A stretch of DNA of 64,000 bases. It comes from Chelativorans alearensis. Its GTDB lineage: Bacteria; Pseudomonadota; Alphaproteobacteria; Rhizobiales; Rhizobiaceae. Under the pieces are notes generated by a model. The model was not told the DNA's origin. It searched no databases and worked only from the letters and a program-made list of their open reading frames with translations. Position numbers and translations under genes: made by a program. Of this stretch, positions 27,565-38,067 are shown in pieces (the first letter of the stretch is position 1; each line of letters starts with the position of its first letter). The stretch covers positions 186,001 to 250,000 of the forward strand of contig NZ_WQNI01000006.1 of assembly GCF_010993735.1 (NCBI RefSeq). The letters are read 5' to 3'.

Positions 27565-27676
27565 GGCAGAGTTCCTCAAGGAGCGAACGGCAGAAACTTA
27601 AAGACGAAAACGCGCTCTGTCAGCAGATGTTGCAAAGCCACCTGACAGGTGAGGCGGATACTGGCATCTTCATGGG

Positions 27677-28000
27677 ATGAACGACCAAGATATCCGCGAC
27701 CTCTTCGCTGGCCTCGGGCCGGTTACGATCAAGCGTATGTTTGGCGGCAAGGGCATCTATTACGAGGGGCTGATCGTCGCCCTCGAGGTGGATGGCGAAG
27801 TTCTGCTGAAGGCGGATGCGGTGAGCGCCCCCGAGTTTGCGGCCGCGGGTAGCCGGCAATGGGTCTATGCGGGTCATCCCGGCCGCAAGCCGACGGCCAT
27901 GCCTTACTGGTCCATACCCGACCGCGCCGTCGATGATCGCGATGAGATCGCCGTGTGGGCGCGGCGCGCCTATGAGGCGGGGCTGCGCTCGAAAAAATAG
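27677..28000 (+). CDS. TfoX N-terminal domain protein
   Basis: A 107-residue protein matching the TfoX/Sxy N-terminal domain: IRDLFAGLGPVTIKRMFGGKGIYYEGLIVALEVDGEVLLKAD, then MPYWSIPDRAVDD. In gamma-proteobacteria TfoX proteins affect competence genes; in rhizobia single-domain members have no known role. The gene is alone, between the divergent GFA gene and the convergent helicase. Confidence 0.85.
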   Translation: MNDQDIRDLFAGLGPVTIKRMFGGKGIYYEGLIVALEVDGEVLLKADAVSAPEFAAAGSRQWVYAGHPGRKPTAMPYWSIPDRAVDDRDEIAVWARRAYEAGLRSKK

Positions 28001-28022
28001 TGCGGACAGGGAGAAGGTCTCC

Positions 28023-29480
28023 TCAGACCTTCCCGTGGACTTTCATGAAGTCCGGAACGTCGTCGCCGAAGCCTATCGGGGCGTTCGCTTCTTCCCGTTC
28101 GCGCTGCCGGACGGGCCTTCTCTGCTCGGCCTCGTTGGAGGATTTGATCGCGTCCTTGCGCCGACGCCGGTCGTCCTGAGCCGCCGGTGCAGCTTCACCT
28201 GCGGGCTTGGGCGTGGCCCTTTCCGCCGCGGGTCTGCGACCGCCACGCGTTCGTTCGTCGCGGCCTGAACGGCTCCGCCGAGGCCGCTCCTCGGCCTCGT
28301 CTTCCGCCGTCAGAGTGGAAAGGTTACCGTCGAACCACTCGATCTCCTGGCCAATCAGCTTCTCGATGCCCGCCACATATTTCTGGTCGGCGCGAGTGAC
28401 GATTGTGAAGGCCTTGCCGGAGCGGCCCGCGCGGCCCGTGCGGCCGATGCGGTGCACATAATCTTCAGCGTGCGTCGGCACGTCGAAATTGAAGACATGG
28501 CTGACGTCGGGAATGTCGAGCCCGCGCGCGGCCACGTCCGACGCAACGAGCAGCTTGAGTTTCCCCTTGCGGAAATTCTCCAGCATCATCATGCGCGCGC
28601 GCTGGTCCATATCGCCATGCAGCGCGCCGGCATCGAACTCATGGCGCGCCAACGAGCGGAAGAGCGTTGCCACTTCGGTCTTGCGGTTGCAGAAGATGAT
28701 GGCGTTCTTCACCTCGTCGCCTTCGGTGCGGATGAGTTCCCGCAGGCGCTCGCGCTTTGCCCACGGCTTGGAGCCGGCCTTGACCAGGCGCTGGGTGATG
28801 TTGACGGCCGCCGTCGCCGGCCGGGATACCTCGACGCGCACCGGTGCCTGTAGGAACTGCTGCGTGAGCTTTGTGATCTCCGGCGGCATGGTGGCGGAGA
28901 AGAACAGCGTCTGCCGTGTGAAGGGGATGAGCTTGCAGATGCGCTCGATATCCGGGATGAAGCCCATGTCCAGCATGCGGTCCGCCTCGTCGATGACGAG
29001 GATTTCCACGCCGGTCAAAAGCAGCTTGCCGCGCTCATGGTGGTCGAGCAAACGGCCCGGCGTGGCGATCAGCACATCCGCCCCGCGCTCCAGCTTGCGC
29101 TCCTGGTCGTCGAAGGAGACGCCGCCGATCAGAAGTGCGATGTTGAGCCGGTGATTTTTGCCGTACTTAATGAAGTTTTCTTCCACCTGGGCGGCGAGTT
29201 CACGCGTCGGCTCCAGGATAAGGGTGCGCGGCATGCGCGCCCGCGCTCGCCCCCGCTCCAGCCTGGTGAGCATGGGTAGCACGAAGGAAGCGGTCTTTCC
29301 GGTGCCGGTCTGGGCGATGCCCAGCACATCCTTGCCTTCGAGCGCATGCGGGATGGCGCCGGCCTGGATGGGCGTCGGTTCCGTATAGCCGGCGTCGTTG
29401 ACGGCGGAAAGAACCTTCGGCGACAGGCCGAGGTCTGCGAACGTCACAGCGTCCTGTGCGGTTTCTTGGTCTATTGACAC
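28023..29480 (-). CDS. DEAD-box ATP-dependent RNA helicase (RhlE-like)
   Basis: A 485-residue RNA helicase with the full motif series: Q motif (FADLGLSPKVLSAVNDAGYTEPTPIQAGAIP), motif I AQTGTGKT, Ia PTRELAAQ, Ib TPGRLLD, II DEAD, III SAT, V ARGLD and VI HRIGRTGR. The C-terminal 100 residues are basic and low in complexity (RPRRSRSGRDERTRGG, then many R, A, E), likely an RNA-binding tail. RhlE-type helicases act in ribosome assembly and mRNA decay. The hairpin AAGGTCT-CCTC-AGACCTT overlaps its stop codon. Confidence 0.93.
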   Translation of the reverse strand: MSIDQETAQDAVTFADLGLSPKVLSAVNDAGYTEPTPIQAGAIPHALEGKDVLGIAQTGTGKTASFVLPMLTRLERGRARARMPRTLILEPTRELAAQVEENFIKYGKNHRLNIALLIGGVSFDDQERKLERGADVLIATPGRLLDHHERGKLLLTGVEILVIDEADRMLDMGFIPDIERICKLIPFTRQTLFFSATMPPEITKLTQQFLQAPVRVEVSRPATAAVNITQRLVKAGSKPWAKRERLRELIRTEGDEVKNAIIFCNRKTEVATLFRSLARHEFDAGALHGDMDQRARMMMLENFRKGKLKLLVASDVAARGLDIPDVSHVFNFDVPTHAEDYVHRIGRTGRAGRSGKAFTIVTRADQKYVAGIEKLIGQEIEWFDGNLSTLTAEDEAEERPRRSRSGRDERTRGGRRPAAERATPKPAGEAAPAAQDDRRRRKDAIKSSNEAEQRRPVRQREREEANAPIGFGDDVPDFMKVHGKV

Positions 29481-29611
29481 GTATCGATTGTCTTTGCTGC
29501 TCTATGCGTTGCGGCGGATGCCTCGCGCTCCGGCCGGGCACATGCCCACGACCTCAAGAGGGGCCTAAGGCGTGGTGCGCATAATGTCAACAGCGTGCGT
29601 TGCCCGCTACG

Positions 29612-29712
29612 GCATCGGCCCGAGAATCGGAACCGATTTTCGGAAAGCAGGATGCGTGGATACCAAGATTTAGCGCGTGCGTTGCGCGTTCATCTGGACG
29701 CGCTGCGCTTCT
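29612..29712. repeat. RIME-like palindromic element, copy 3 (variant)
   Basis: Outer inverted repeat GCATC (29612)...GATGC (29655) surrounds AATCGGAACCGATTTTCGG, followed by a second GC-rich palindrome (GCGTTGCGCGTT...GACGCGCTGCGCT). The same two-part layout as copy 2 but a different subtype. It fills the gap between the NAD kinase stop and the helicase start; the rest of that 230-base gap contains nothing I recognise. Confidence 0.6.
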
Positions 29713-30484
29713 AGTAGCGGAACTGTTCCGCCAGGATGCGCTCGTTCCACGAATGGCTGGCGTCGAAGAGGATGGTGGCGGTCATGTCGTGGGATTCATG
29801 TACGCGCACCTTCACCACCGATTTTATCTCTGTGTGGTCGGCGACCGCGTTGACCGGCCGCTTTTCCGGCTCCAGCACCGTCAGGTCGACGGTCGCCTGG
29901 TTGGGCAGGAGCGCCCCGCGCCATCGCCGCGGCCGGAAGGGGCTCACCGGGGTAAGCGCCAGAAGCGGCGCGTCAAGCGGCAGGATCGGCCCGTGCGCGG
30001 ACAGATTATAGGCAGTGGAGCCGGCGGGCGTGGCCACCATGACGCCGTCGCAGATCAATTCGTCGAGCCGTACCTTGCCGTCGATGGCGATGCGGATCTT
30101 GGCCGCCTGGTAGGATTGGCGCAGCAGCGATACCTCGTTGATGGCGAGCGCCTTCGATACCTTGCCGTCCATGTCGGTGACCGTCATCTCCAGCGGGCGC
30201 ACGGTCTCGGCGACGGCTTCCATGATGCGCTCGCGCAGGCCCTCCTCGCGATACTCGTTCATGAGGAAGCCGATTGTGCCCCGGTTCATGCCATAGATCT
30301 TCTTGCCTGAGCCCATTGTCTCGCGCAGGGTGTGCAGCATGAAGCCGTCGCCGCCGAGCGCGACGATGATATCGGCATTCTCCGGCCGTTCCTGGCCGTA
30401 AAGCACGGAAAGCCTGGTGGCGGCTTCCCGAGCATCGTCCGTATTCGCCGAAACAAAGGCGATGGCAAGCTGCGGCTGGGTCAT
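29711..30484 (-). CDS. nadK: NAD kinase
   Basis: Phosphorylates NAD to NADP. A 257-residue protein with the GGDG motif (IIVALGGDGFMLHTLR), NRGTIGFLMNEY, the NE/D region LAINEVSLLRQ, DELICDGVMVATPAGSTAYNLSAHGPILPLDAPLL, and ALLPNQATVDL. These are the standard ATP- and NAD-binding elements. The ATG at 30484 (MTQPQLAIAFV) fits the family; 37 codons upstream in frame do not. Confidence 0.95.
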   Translation of the reverse strand: MTQPQLAIAFVSANTDDAREAATRLSVLYGQERPENADIIVALGGDGFMLHTLRETMGSGKKIYGMNRGTIGFLMNEYREEGLRERIMEAVAETVRPLEMTVTDMDGKVSKALAINEVSLLRQSYQAAKIRIAIDGKVRLDELICDGVMVATPAGSTAYNLSAHGPILPLDAPLLALTPVSPFRPRRWRGALLPNQATVDLTVLEPEKRPVNAVADHTEIKSVVKVRVHESHDMTATILFDASHSWNERILAEQFRY

Positions 30485-30851
30485 GTGCGGCGCGTGGTTC
30501 CGTTGCTGGCCGAGGGGAGACAACGGGTAGCATGCGCTTTGCGCATCTGCAAAGCTGCTCTGAGCGATGTCTGTCGCGGGTGGAGAGGCCGCCACATCAG
30601 TGCTGCGAAACGAGGATGGCCCCGCCCCGGCAGAGCATGCCCACCCTGGGCGCGGACGTTCTCGAACAGCGGCGCGTACTGATCGAGCGATGAGCTGCGT
30701 TTGTCACCATCCCAATGGTCAGGCGAAAGAGACTGCCTGTGTTGCTGCTTAGGAGTGGATAGCCTAGCGCGATGGCGTGATGGCACCTCGACACAATTCA
30801 TTAACCATACCAGCATAGGTCTTCCTGAAACCGTCAGTCTTTGGGGGCACT
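30485..30851. other. Gap of 367 bases without a recognised gene
   Basis: This stretch separates the divergent NAD kinase and L,D-transpeptidase genes. It must hold both promoters, but I see no convincing -35/-10 pair, RNA gene, strong hairpin or repeat. Short open frames here have no coding signature. Confidence 0.5.
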
Positions 30852-31460
30852 ATGCCAATCTCGCGTCGGGTCTTTACTATCGCGCTTCCGCTGTACGCGG
30901 CCGGCTGTGCGACGAATACAGACTTTGCAAGCTACACCGCTCTGGAGGATGAACCTTTCCCGGTAAGCGCAATACCGCTTTCGCAGATCGACCCTGACCT
31001 TCGGCGCCGGGAAGTGGCCTTCGAAGGAGACCATCCGGCGGGCACCGTTGTGGTGAACACTCCGGAGCGACGGCTGTATTTCGTCTTGGGCGGCGGTCGC
31101 GCCATCAGATATGGCATCGGCGTCGGACGCGAAGGGTTGGTGCTCCGCGGAAATGCCATTGTGGGGCGGAAGGCCGAATGGCCGAGTTGGACTCCCACTG
31201 GAAACATGATGCGGCGGGACGCGCGCTACCGAAGGTTCGCCGGAGGTGTTCCTGGCGGTCCAAGAAACCCCTTGGGTGCCCGAGCGTTGTACCTATACCG
31301 GAACGGGCGCGACACAATGTTTCGGATCCACGGCACAAACCAACCTGAAACCATTGGCGGAGCTGTTTCGAGCGGCTGTATCCGAATGGTCAATCATGAC
31401 GTGATCGACCTCTACAAGCGTGTTTCAGTCGGCGCTCGGGTGGTGGTCATCCAAGCCTGA
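30852..31460 (+). CDS. L,D-transpeptidase (YkuD) lipoprotein
   Basis: A 202-residue protein that probably makes 3-3 crosslinks in peptidoglycan or attaches proteins to it. The N-terminus RRVFTIALPLYAAGC is a lipoprotein signal ending in a lipobox with Cys at about residue 19. The YkuD domain begins near residue 65 (VVVNTPERRLYFVLGGGRAIRYGIGVG). The catalytic motif is IHGTN...SSGCIRM with the nucleophile cysteine near residue 176. Rhizobia have many paralogues. It stands alone, with 109 bases to the convergent next gene. Confidence 0.92.
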   Translation: MPISRRVFTIALPLYAAGCATNTDFASYTALEDEPFPVSAIPLSQIDPDLRRREVAFEGDHPAGTVVVNTPERRLYFVLGGGRAIRYGIGVGREGLVLRGNAIVGRKAEWPSWTPTGNMMRRDARYRRFAGGVPGGPRNPLGARALYLYRNGRDTMFRIHGTNQPETIGGAVSSGCIRMVNHDVIDLYKRVSVGARVVVIQA

Positions 31461-31569
31461 TTCCCGCATGTGAGGTAGCCATGTTGGGGCTTCAGTGGCA
31501 GTGGACCCACCCTGGAACGTGAGGCGCGGAAGCGGGAGGCGCCAGGCCGCCTCCGCGGCTCTATCCTGG

Positions 31570-32064
31570 CTATGCGGAAGCAGGGCCGGTGGAACCGCCT
31601 AGCAGCTGATGGATTTGATCATCGTTCTGCGGCAACTGGCCATTCGGCGTCATCTTGTCCACCGTTTCCGGGATCGAAGACGAAAGGCGCTTCAGCAGAT
31701 CGTTGTAGTCGAGGCCGGTCTTTGCTGCCAATTCTTGAAGGGTATCCGTCCCGATTACGGATTCAACCTGCTCGGGAGAAATGCCTTGAGACGGCGCGTT
31801 GGGACTTACCCAGGAATCAGCAGCTTCGTGGTGTCCGCCGTTCTTGAATGTATCGACGAGTTCTCCCAGGCCCTTGCTGAGCGAGCCTCCCTCAGCGCCA
31901 CCGAACATATTGCCAATTTCGCCGAGAATGCCGCCGCTGTTTTGGGCGTCTGTCTTGGCTCCCTGAAAGAGCTGTCCCAGCTTGTCGCGGTTCTGGTAAC
32001 CAGCGACCGCGAGCAGCCCCAAAAGTGCAGCGAGCGACGGCATGGTGTTACGAGACGAAGCCAT
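31570..32064 (-). CDS. YidB-like (DUF937) protein
   Basis: A 164-residue protein with a hydrophobic start (MPSLAALLGLLAVAGYQ), a glycine/asparagine-rich middle (SGGILGEIGNMFGGAEGGSLSKGLGELVDTFKNGGH), and the DUF937 C-terminal part WVSPNAPSQGISPEQVESVIGTDTLQELAAKTGLDYNDLLKRLSSSIPETVDKMTPNGQLP. Function is unknown. It starts 28 bases after the small GlsB-like gene on the same strand, so the two probably form a small stress-related operon. Confidence 0.85.
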   Translation of the reverse strand: MASSRNTMPSLAALLGLLAVAGYQNRDKLGQLFQGAKTDAQNSGGILGEIGNMFGGAEGGSLSKGLGELVDTFKNGGHHEAADSWVSPNAPSQGISPEQVESVIGTDTLQELAAKTGLDYNDLLKRLSSSIPETVDKMTPNGQLPQNDDQIHQLLGGSTGPASA

Positions 32065-32091
32065 TGTTGGTTCCTTTCTGTTTGGTGTGTC

Positions 32092-32343
32092 CTAGGCGCG
32101 CCGGGAGACGGCGCCCCAAACGAACAAGACGATCACGGCACCAACAATGGCGCCGATAAGCCCAGCACCCTGGTTGGCGCTGTACCACCCCAATGCCTGC
32201 CCGAGGTAGGAGGCGACGAATGCCCCCGCGATGCCCAAGATTGTCGTCAGGACGAAGCCTTTCGGCTCATTTTCGCCCGGCACGATGAACTTCGCCACGA
32301 CACCGGCGACGAAGCCAATGATGATGGTCCAGATTATACCCAT
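32092..32343 (-). CDS. GlsB/YeaQ/YmgE family stress membrane protein
   Basis: An 83-residue protein with three hydrophobic helices and the family hallmark GFVAGVVAKFIVPGENEPKGF near the N-terminus, then TTILGIAGAFVASYLGQALGWY and GAGLIGAIVGAVIVLFVWG. These transglycosylase-associated proteins are induced by acid, osmotic or general stress in many bacteria; their biochemical role is unknown. It is upstream of the YidB-like gene. Confidence 0.9.
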   Translation of the reverse strand: MGIIWTIIIGFVAGVVAKFIVPGENEPKGFVLTTILGIAGAFVASYLGQALGWYSANQGAGLIGAIVGAVIVLFVWGAVSRRA

Positions 32344-32466
32344 TTTTGAGGTCCCTCACTTGCGTAGTCAGCGGCAGAACGCAGAAGCTGCCATGGGTTG
32401 CATCGGGCTGGCCCGACGCTCCTCTCCCGTTGAGAACCGCTCAAACCCCGTATCAGGAAATCACAC

Positions 32467-32703
32467 ATGGCGCTTACCGACAAGCAGCGCCGCTTTCCGG
32501 ACGCCGGGTCCTATCGCCACCTCTACCGCGACAAGCGCTGGTGCGGGCAGCACGGCTCAAGACTACAGGCGCTCACCTGGTGGCGGCCCTGCTCGGAGGT
32601 GAGCTCAGGGAGCCCCGCTGGCTTCGGCCTGCAGGGGCTTTGCGTTTCGGGCGGCGCTTTCGACCAAGTTCAATTGCAAGCGGCATTGGTGCTCAGAAAG
32701 TGA
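32467..32703 (+). pseudogene. Possible remnant of a phage-type HNH endonuclease gene
   Basis: A 78-residue frame with AGGAA seven bases before the ATG. Its first 35 residues (MALTDKQRRFPDAGSYRHLYRDKRW) resemble the N-terminal region of small phage HNH nucleases, but no H-N-H or C-x-x-C motif follows and the rest looks noncoding. It may be a truncated or frameshifted copy, or a chance frame. Very uncertain. Confidence 0.25.
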
Positions 32704-32761
32704 TTTGATTCGCCACCGCAAGCTGGTTCATGCTGCCATCTCTTCGGAAGGAGGTAGCAGG

Positions 32762-33043
32762 ATGGAACAGGGAACGTCACGGGGCGCCCCTCGGAGACTG
32801 CGTGCCGCCCTTAAGAGCTATTTGGAGCATCGGCAGAGCGATCGGCTAGTTTCAATTGCCGACATGATCCGCCGCACGAGGATCGCCATGCCGGACATCA
32901 ACCTGTCGGATGACGAACTGGAACAGGTCATTGCCCGGGAAGTCGTCAAGTATGGCGGCTGCATAGCTTTCGACAGACAGAGTTTCGACCCGCTTTCGAA
33001 CGCAACCCGGTCTTCGACAAGCCCCAGCTTGGCCGGCCGCTGA
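32762..33043 (+). CDS. Small hypothetical protein
   Basis: A 93-residue protein preceded by a strong GGAGG eight bases before the ATG at 32762. The middle is helical and charged (LRAALKSYLEHRQSDRLVSIADMIRRTRIAMPDINLSDDELEQVIAREVVKYGGCIAFDR), the tail is S/T-rich. There are no membrane segments or known motifs. It sits in the loosely packed patch before tRNA-Thr. I do not recognise the family. Confidence 0.5.
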   Translation: MEQGTSRGAPRRLRAALKSYLEHRQSDRLVSIADMIRRTRIAMPDINLSDDELEQVIAREVVKYGGCIAFDRQSFDPLSNATRSSTSPSLAGR

Positions 33044-33172
33044 ACCGAACAGCACGAAGGTGGGCCGGTCCATGGGCCTCGATAGCCACGCACTCAAGGA
33101 TGGAATGGGGTATCGGCTGAGGTCTAGGGCGAGAAAAGGGGATTGACACCGGCCAATCAGTGAAAGGGGAAT

Positions 33173-33248
<76 letters not shown>

Positions 33249-33302
33249 ATGGACGTGCGCATAGCACAATCGACGATGGAGTAAAACGATTCTCGTTATC
33301 AG

Positions 33303-34160
33303 CTATGCGCGGATCTCCTGCCTGTCCGGCCGCCGCCGGGCGACGTAGAGCGAGACAGCGGCGGCATTCGATACGTTGAGCGAGCGGATGGGGCCGGGCA
33401 TGTCGAGGCGGGCGAGCGCGTTGACGGTCTCGCGTGTCTTTTGCCGCAATCCCTTGCCTTCCGCCCCCAGCACGAGGGCGAGTTTGCCACCTTTTACCGT
33501 CTCTTCCAGCGCTCGCGGCCCGTCCGAGTCGAGGCCAATGGTGTAAAACCCCGCCGCGTGCAGATCCTCGATCGCGGTGGCCAGATTGCGCACCGTGATG
33601 TGATCGATATGCTCCAGGGCACCGGAGGCCGCCTTGGCGAGCACGCCCGATTCGGCCGGGCTGTGGCGGGCGGTGGTCACCAGCGCGTCGACACCGAAGG
33701 CGACTGCCGAGCGCATGATGGCGCCGACATTGTGCGGGTCGGTCACTTGGTCGAGCACGAGGACGAGCGACGCGTCTCCAAGCGTGGAGAGCGGCTTGGG
33801 CGCGCGCGCCTCCGCCTCGATCAGGACGCCCTGGTGCACGGCCTCGGTGCCTGTCAGCGCGTCGATCGCCTTCGGCTCCACCTGTTCCACGGGAAAGGGC
33901 AGGGCGGAAAGATCGCCAAGCCCCAGTCGCTGCGCGGCGTTGCGCGTCACCAGCATGCGATGGACCGTGCGGGCGGGGTTGTCGAGGGCGGCGCGTACCG
34001 TATGCAACCCGTAAAGGCGCACGAGGCCCTCGGGGACGGCTGCGGCAGGCAGCGCACCGCGCGTGCGCTGCACTTGGGGCGCACCCGCACGCTGGCGGTG
34101 AGCCCGGCGCAGGCGGGCATAGTGACTGTCCTTGGGTGTTCCGGGCTTGTCGTCGCTCAT
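33303..34160 (-). CDS. rlmB: 23S rRNA 2'-O-methyltransferase, TrmH/SpoU family
   Basis: A 285-residue SPOUT methyltransferase, probably modifying G2251 of 23S rRNA. A basic N-terminal tail precedes a small substrate domain (RLYGLHTVRAALDNPARTVHRML) and the knotted catalytic domain, with motif 1 LDQVTDPHNVGAIMRSA, motif 2 LALVLGAEGKGLR and motif 3 MPGPIRSLNVSNAAAVSLY. The start at 34160 (MSDDKPGTPKD) is where similarity begins. It is divergent from the tRNA-Tyr/tRNA-Gly/tuf unit, the same order seen next to tufB in Sinorhizobium. Confidence 0.92.
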   Translation of the reverse strand: MSDDKPGTPKDSHYARLRRAHRQRAGAPQVQRTRGALPAAAVPEGLVRLYGLHTVRAALDNPARTVHRMLVTRNAAQRLGLGDLSALPFPVEQVEPKAIDALTGTEAVHQGVLIEAEARAPKPLSTLGDASLVLVLDQVTDPHNVGAIMRSAVAFGVDALVTTARHSPAESGVLAKAASGALEHIDHITVRNLATAIEDLHAAGFYTIGLDSDGPRALEETVKGGKLALVLGAEGKGLRQKTRETVNALARLDMPGPIRSLNVSNAAAVSLYVARRRPDRQEIRA

Positions 34161-34245
34161 CGGGCTCCTATAGCCGAGCCGCGGGCGTACGCCTATCGGA
34201 GAAAGAGGAGGCGCGCGAATTTCCCGTCGAAAGCCTATCACGCTG

Positions 34246-34274
34246 TTGACAGTGCTCGACGTCATCGCCATAAG
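34246..34274 (+). promoter_or_regulatory. Predicted promoter of the tRNA-Tyr/tRNA-Gly/tuf unit
   Basis: A perfect -35 TTGACA (34246-34251), 17-base spacer, and -10 CATAAG (34269-34274), about 80 bases before tRNA-Tyr. The transcript probably runs through the two tRNAs into tuf. Confidence 0.55.
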
Positions 34275-34355
34275 GCGTCGCGGAAAACGGGCACGCCATT
34301 GAATGGTTGCGCCGGCTTTCCCAAATAACTCGCTGTACGATTCCGGCGACGGTTC

Positions 34356-34440
34356 GGAGGGGTGTCCGAGTGGTTAAAGGAGACGGACTGTAAATCCGTT
34401 GGCTATGCCTACGCTGGTTCGAATCCAGCCCCCTCCACCA
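34356..34440 (+). tRNA. tRNA-Tyr (anticodon GTA)
   Basis: An 85-base class II tRNA with a long variable arm, acceptor stem GGAGGGG/CCCCTCC, anticodon GTA in CTGTAAA, T-arm GGTTCGAATCC and encoded CCA. It is the first gene of the tRNA-tuf unit. Confidence 0.97.
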
Positions 34441-34539
34441 CCCTTCGCTCTTCGAGCTTCAGGTGGCAGGCCGCCCGAAGGTCGTTAGACGAAGGAGTAC
34501 CCTCCGAAGCTTCAGCTGAGGAGGGCTGCCCACGGATGG

Positions 34540-34613
34540 GCGGGTATAGCTCAATGGTAGAGCAGCAGCCTTCCAAGCTGAATATGCGGGTTCGATTCCC
34601 GCTACCCGCTCCA
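34540..34613 (+). tRNA. tRNA-Gly (anticodon TCC)
   Basis: A 74-base tRNA with acceptor stem GCGGGTA/TACCCGC, D-arm AGCTCAATGGTAGAGC, anticodon TCC in CTTCCAA, T-arm GGGTTCGATTCCC and encoded CCA. It lies 99 bases after tRNA-Tyr and 166 before tuf. The spacers look like processed RNA. Confidence 0.97.
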
Positions 34614-34779
34614 AAACGAGAGCACGGCCTGCTTTTCTTCCGAAATCGAGTTCCGCCTGCTGCGCTCGGGCGACGCTCCGCATTCGCGGCCGCCCGACAA
34701 GGGGCTTGTTTTTTGCGGCCTTTGCCGCTAATCGCCCCGCAACTGAAACTGACAACCACGCCGCCCAAGGAAAATTGAG

Positions 34780-35955
<1,176 letters not shown>

Positions 35956-35975
35956 CGGGGCAGATATTCGCGCTC

Positions 35976-36000
35976 GCGGCGCGGGACAAGCCCGCGCCGC
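35976..36000 (+). other. Hairpin between tuf and rpsJ
   Basis: A perfect 10-base stem GCGGCGCGGG/CCCGCGCCGC with loop ACAAG, 21 bases after the tuf stop. No U-run follows, so it is more likely an RNA-processing or mRNA-stability element, or partial attenuator, than a full terminator. Confidence 0.55.
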
Positions 36001-36021
36001 AGCCGAACGAGGAACTGACAC

Positions 36022-36330
36022 ATGAACGGACAGAATATCCGTATCCGCCTCAAGGCGTTCGACCATCGGGTGCTCGATGCCTCGACGCGCGAGATCGTGT
36101 CCACGGCCAAGCGCACCGGCGCCAATGTCCGCGGCCCCATCCCGCTGCCGACGCGGATCGAGAAGTTCACGGTGAACCGCTCACCGCACATCGACAAGAA
36201 GAGCCGCGAGCAGTTCGAGATGCGGACCCACAAGCGTCTTCTCGACATCGTCGATCCGACGCCTCAGACGGTGGACGCTCTGATGAAGCTCGATCTGGCA
36301 GCCGGCGTGGACGTCGAGATCAAGCTTTAG
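36022..36330 (+). CDS. rpsJ: 30S ribosomal protein S10
   Basis: A 102-residue S10 protein, also the NusE antitermination factor, first gene of the S10 operon. Typical core: [73 protein letters not shown] precedes the ATG. Intact and normal in length. Confidence 0.99.
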   Translation: MNGQNIRIRLKAFDHRVLDASTREIVSTAKRTGANVRGPIPLPTRIEKFTVNRSPHIDKKSREQFEMRTHKRLLDIVDPTPQTVDALMKLDLAAGVDVEIKL

Positions 36331-36405
36331 GCGGAAGACAAGAGGGATAGGAACCCGGGCGGGCCAAGTGGCCGGCGGCGGGAAGCCTGAAAGGAAATCG
36401 AACCG

Positions 36406-37137
36406 ATGCGTTCAGGTGTTATCGCACAGAAGATCGGGATGACGCGCGTCTACAACGAGGCGGGTGAGCATATCCCCGTCACAGTGCTGCGCATGGAGAA
36501 TTGCCAGGTCGTGGCCCAGCGCACCGAGGAGAAGAATGGCTACACCGCTGTTCAGCTCGGCGTGGGGCTCGCCAAGGTAAAGAATACGTCGAAGGCGCTG
36601 CGCGGCCATTTCGCCGCAAGCTCCGTAGAGCCCAAGGCGAAGGTGGCGGAGTTCCGCGTGTCGCCGGACAATCTGCTCGACGTCGGCGCCGAGATTACGG
36701 CGGATCACTTCGTCGCCGGCCAAAAGGTCGACGTGACGGGCACCTCGATCGGCAAGGGCTTTCAGGGCGTCATGAAGCGCCACAATTTCGGCGGCGGTCG
36801 CGCGACGCACGGTAACTCGGTGTCGCACCGTTCGCACGGCTCGACCGGTCAGCGCCAGGATCCCGGCAAGGTGTTCAAAGGCAAGAAGATGGCCGGCCAC
36901 ATGGGCGACCATCGCGTGACCACCCAGAACCTGGAAGTGGTTTCGACCGACACCGAGCGCGGCCTCATCCTGGTGCGCGGTGCCGTGCCGGGCTCGAAGG
37001 GTGCCTGGATCATGGTGCGCGATGCCGTGAAGGCGCCGCTGCCGGAGAATGCGCCGCAGCCTGGGGCCATTCGCGCCGCTGCCAAGAAAGACGCCGTGAA
37101 GGCGGAAGAAACCGCCGCCACCGAGGGGGCTGAGTGA
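36406..37137 (+). CDS. rplC: 50S ribosomal protein L3
   Basis: A 243-residue L3, an early-assembling protein near the peptidyl transferase centre. Typical: [21 protein letters not shown], the loop [42 protein letters not shown]. It has an alanine/lysine-rich C-terminal extension, as is usual in alphaproteobacteria. Stop overlaps the rplD start by one base. Confidence 0.99.
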   Translation: MRSGVIAQKIGMTRVYNEAGEHIPVTVLRMENCQVVAQRTEEKNGYTAVQLGVGLAKVKNTSKALRGHFAASSVEPKAKVAEFRVSPDNLLDVGAEITADHFVAGQKVDVTGTSIGKGFQGVMKRHNFGGGRATHGNSVSHRSHGSTGQRQDPGKVFKGKKMAGHMGDHRVTTQNLEVVSTDTERGLILVRGAVPGSKGAWIMVRDAVKAPLPENAPQPGAIRAAAKKDAVKAEETAATEGAE

Positions 37138-37757
37138 TGGAACTGAAGGTAACCACCCTTGCGGGCAAGGATGCCGGTAAGCTGCAGCTTTCCGAGGAGA
37201 TCTTCGGGCTCGACCCGCGCGAGGACATTCTTCACCGCGTCGTGCGCTGGCAGCTTGCCAAGCGTCAGCAGGGCACGCACAAGACCAAGGGGCGCGCCGA
37301 GATCGCGCGCACCGGTGCAAAGATGTACCGCCAGAAGGGCACCGGCCGCGCCCGCCATTCGTCGGCACGCGTGCCGCAGTTCCGCGGCGGTGGCAGGGCG
37401 CACGGACCGGTGGTTCGCAGCCACGCCCACGACCTGCCGAAGAAGGTGCGGGCATTGGGCCTGAAGCATGCGCTTTCGGCCAAGGCCAAGGCCGCCAACA
37501 TCATCGTCATCGATGATCTGGCGCTGAAGGACGGCAAGACGAAGGTGCTGGTGGATAATTTCGCCAAGCTGGGGCTGACCAATGCGCTGATGATCGGCGG
37601 GGTGGAAATCGACGCCGGTTTCAAGCGGGCGGCGGCGAACATCCCCAACATCGACGTGCTGCCGGTCCAGGGCATCAACGTCTACGACATTTTGCGCCGC
37701 GGCACGCTGGTCCTCTCCAAGGCCGCTGTCGAGGCACTCGAGGAGCGGTTCAAATGA
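37137..37757 (+). CDS. rplD: 50S ribosomal protein L4
   Basis: A 206-residue L4 with the exit-tunnel loop [41 protein letters not shown] and C-terminal globular part. In E. coli L4 represses its own operon, but no such leader was identified here. ATG at 37137 overlaps the rplC stop (TGATG); a GTG one codon earlier is in frame. Confidence 0.98.
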   Translation: MELKVTTLAGKDAGKLQLSEEIFGLDPREDILHRVVRWQLAKRQQGTHKTKGRAEIARTGAKMYRQKGTGRARHSSARVPQFRGGGRAHGPVVRSHAHDLPKKVRALGLKHALSAKAKAANIIVIDDLALKDGKTKVLVDNFAKLGLTNALMIGGVEIDAGFKRAAANIPNIDVLPVQGINVYDILRRGTLVLSKAAVEALEERFK

Positions 37758-38047
37758 CGGACCTTCGCCACTATGACGTGATCGTCAGCCCGGCGGTCAC
37801 CGAGAAATCGACGATGGCCTCGGAGAACAACCAGGTCGTCTTCAACGTGGCGCGCAAGGCCACGAAGCCCGAGATCAAGGCGGCAGTGGAAGCCCTGTTC
37901 AACGTCAAGGTCAAGGGCGTCAATACGCTTGTGCGCAAGGGCAAGGTGAAGCGGTTCCGCGGCACCATCGGACGGACGAGCGACGTCAAGAAGGCTGTCG
38001 TGACGCTGGCCGAGGGCCATTCCATCGACATCGCGACAGGTCTTTGA
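37754..38047 (+). CDS. rplW: 50S ribosomal protein L23
   Basis: A 97-residue L23, the docking site for trigger factor and SRP at the tunnel exit: [51 protein letters not shown] overlap with rplD indicates coupled translation. Confidence 0.98.
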   Translation: MTDLRHYDVIVSPAVTEKSTMASENNQVVFNVARKATKPEIKAAVEALFNVKVKGVNTLVRKGKVKRFRGTIGRTSDVKKAVVTLAEGHSIDIATGL

Positions 38048-38067
38048 GAGGCCGCGAGGATTAAGAC

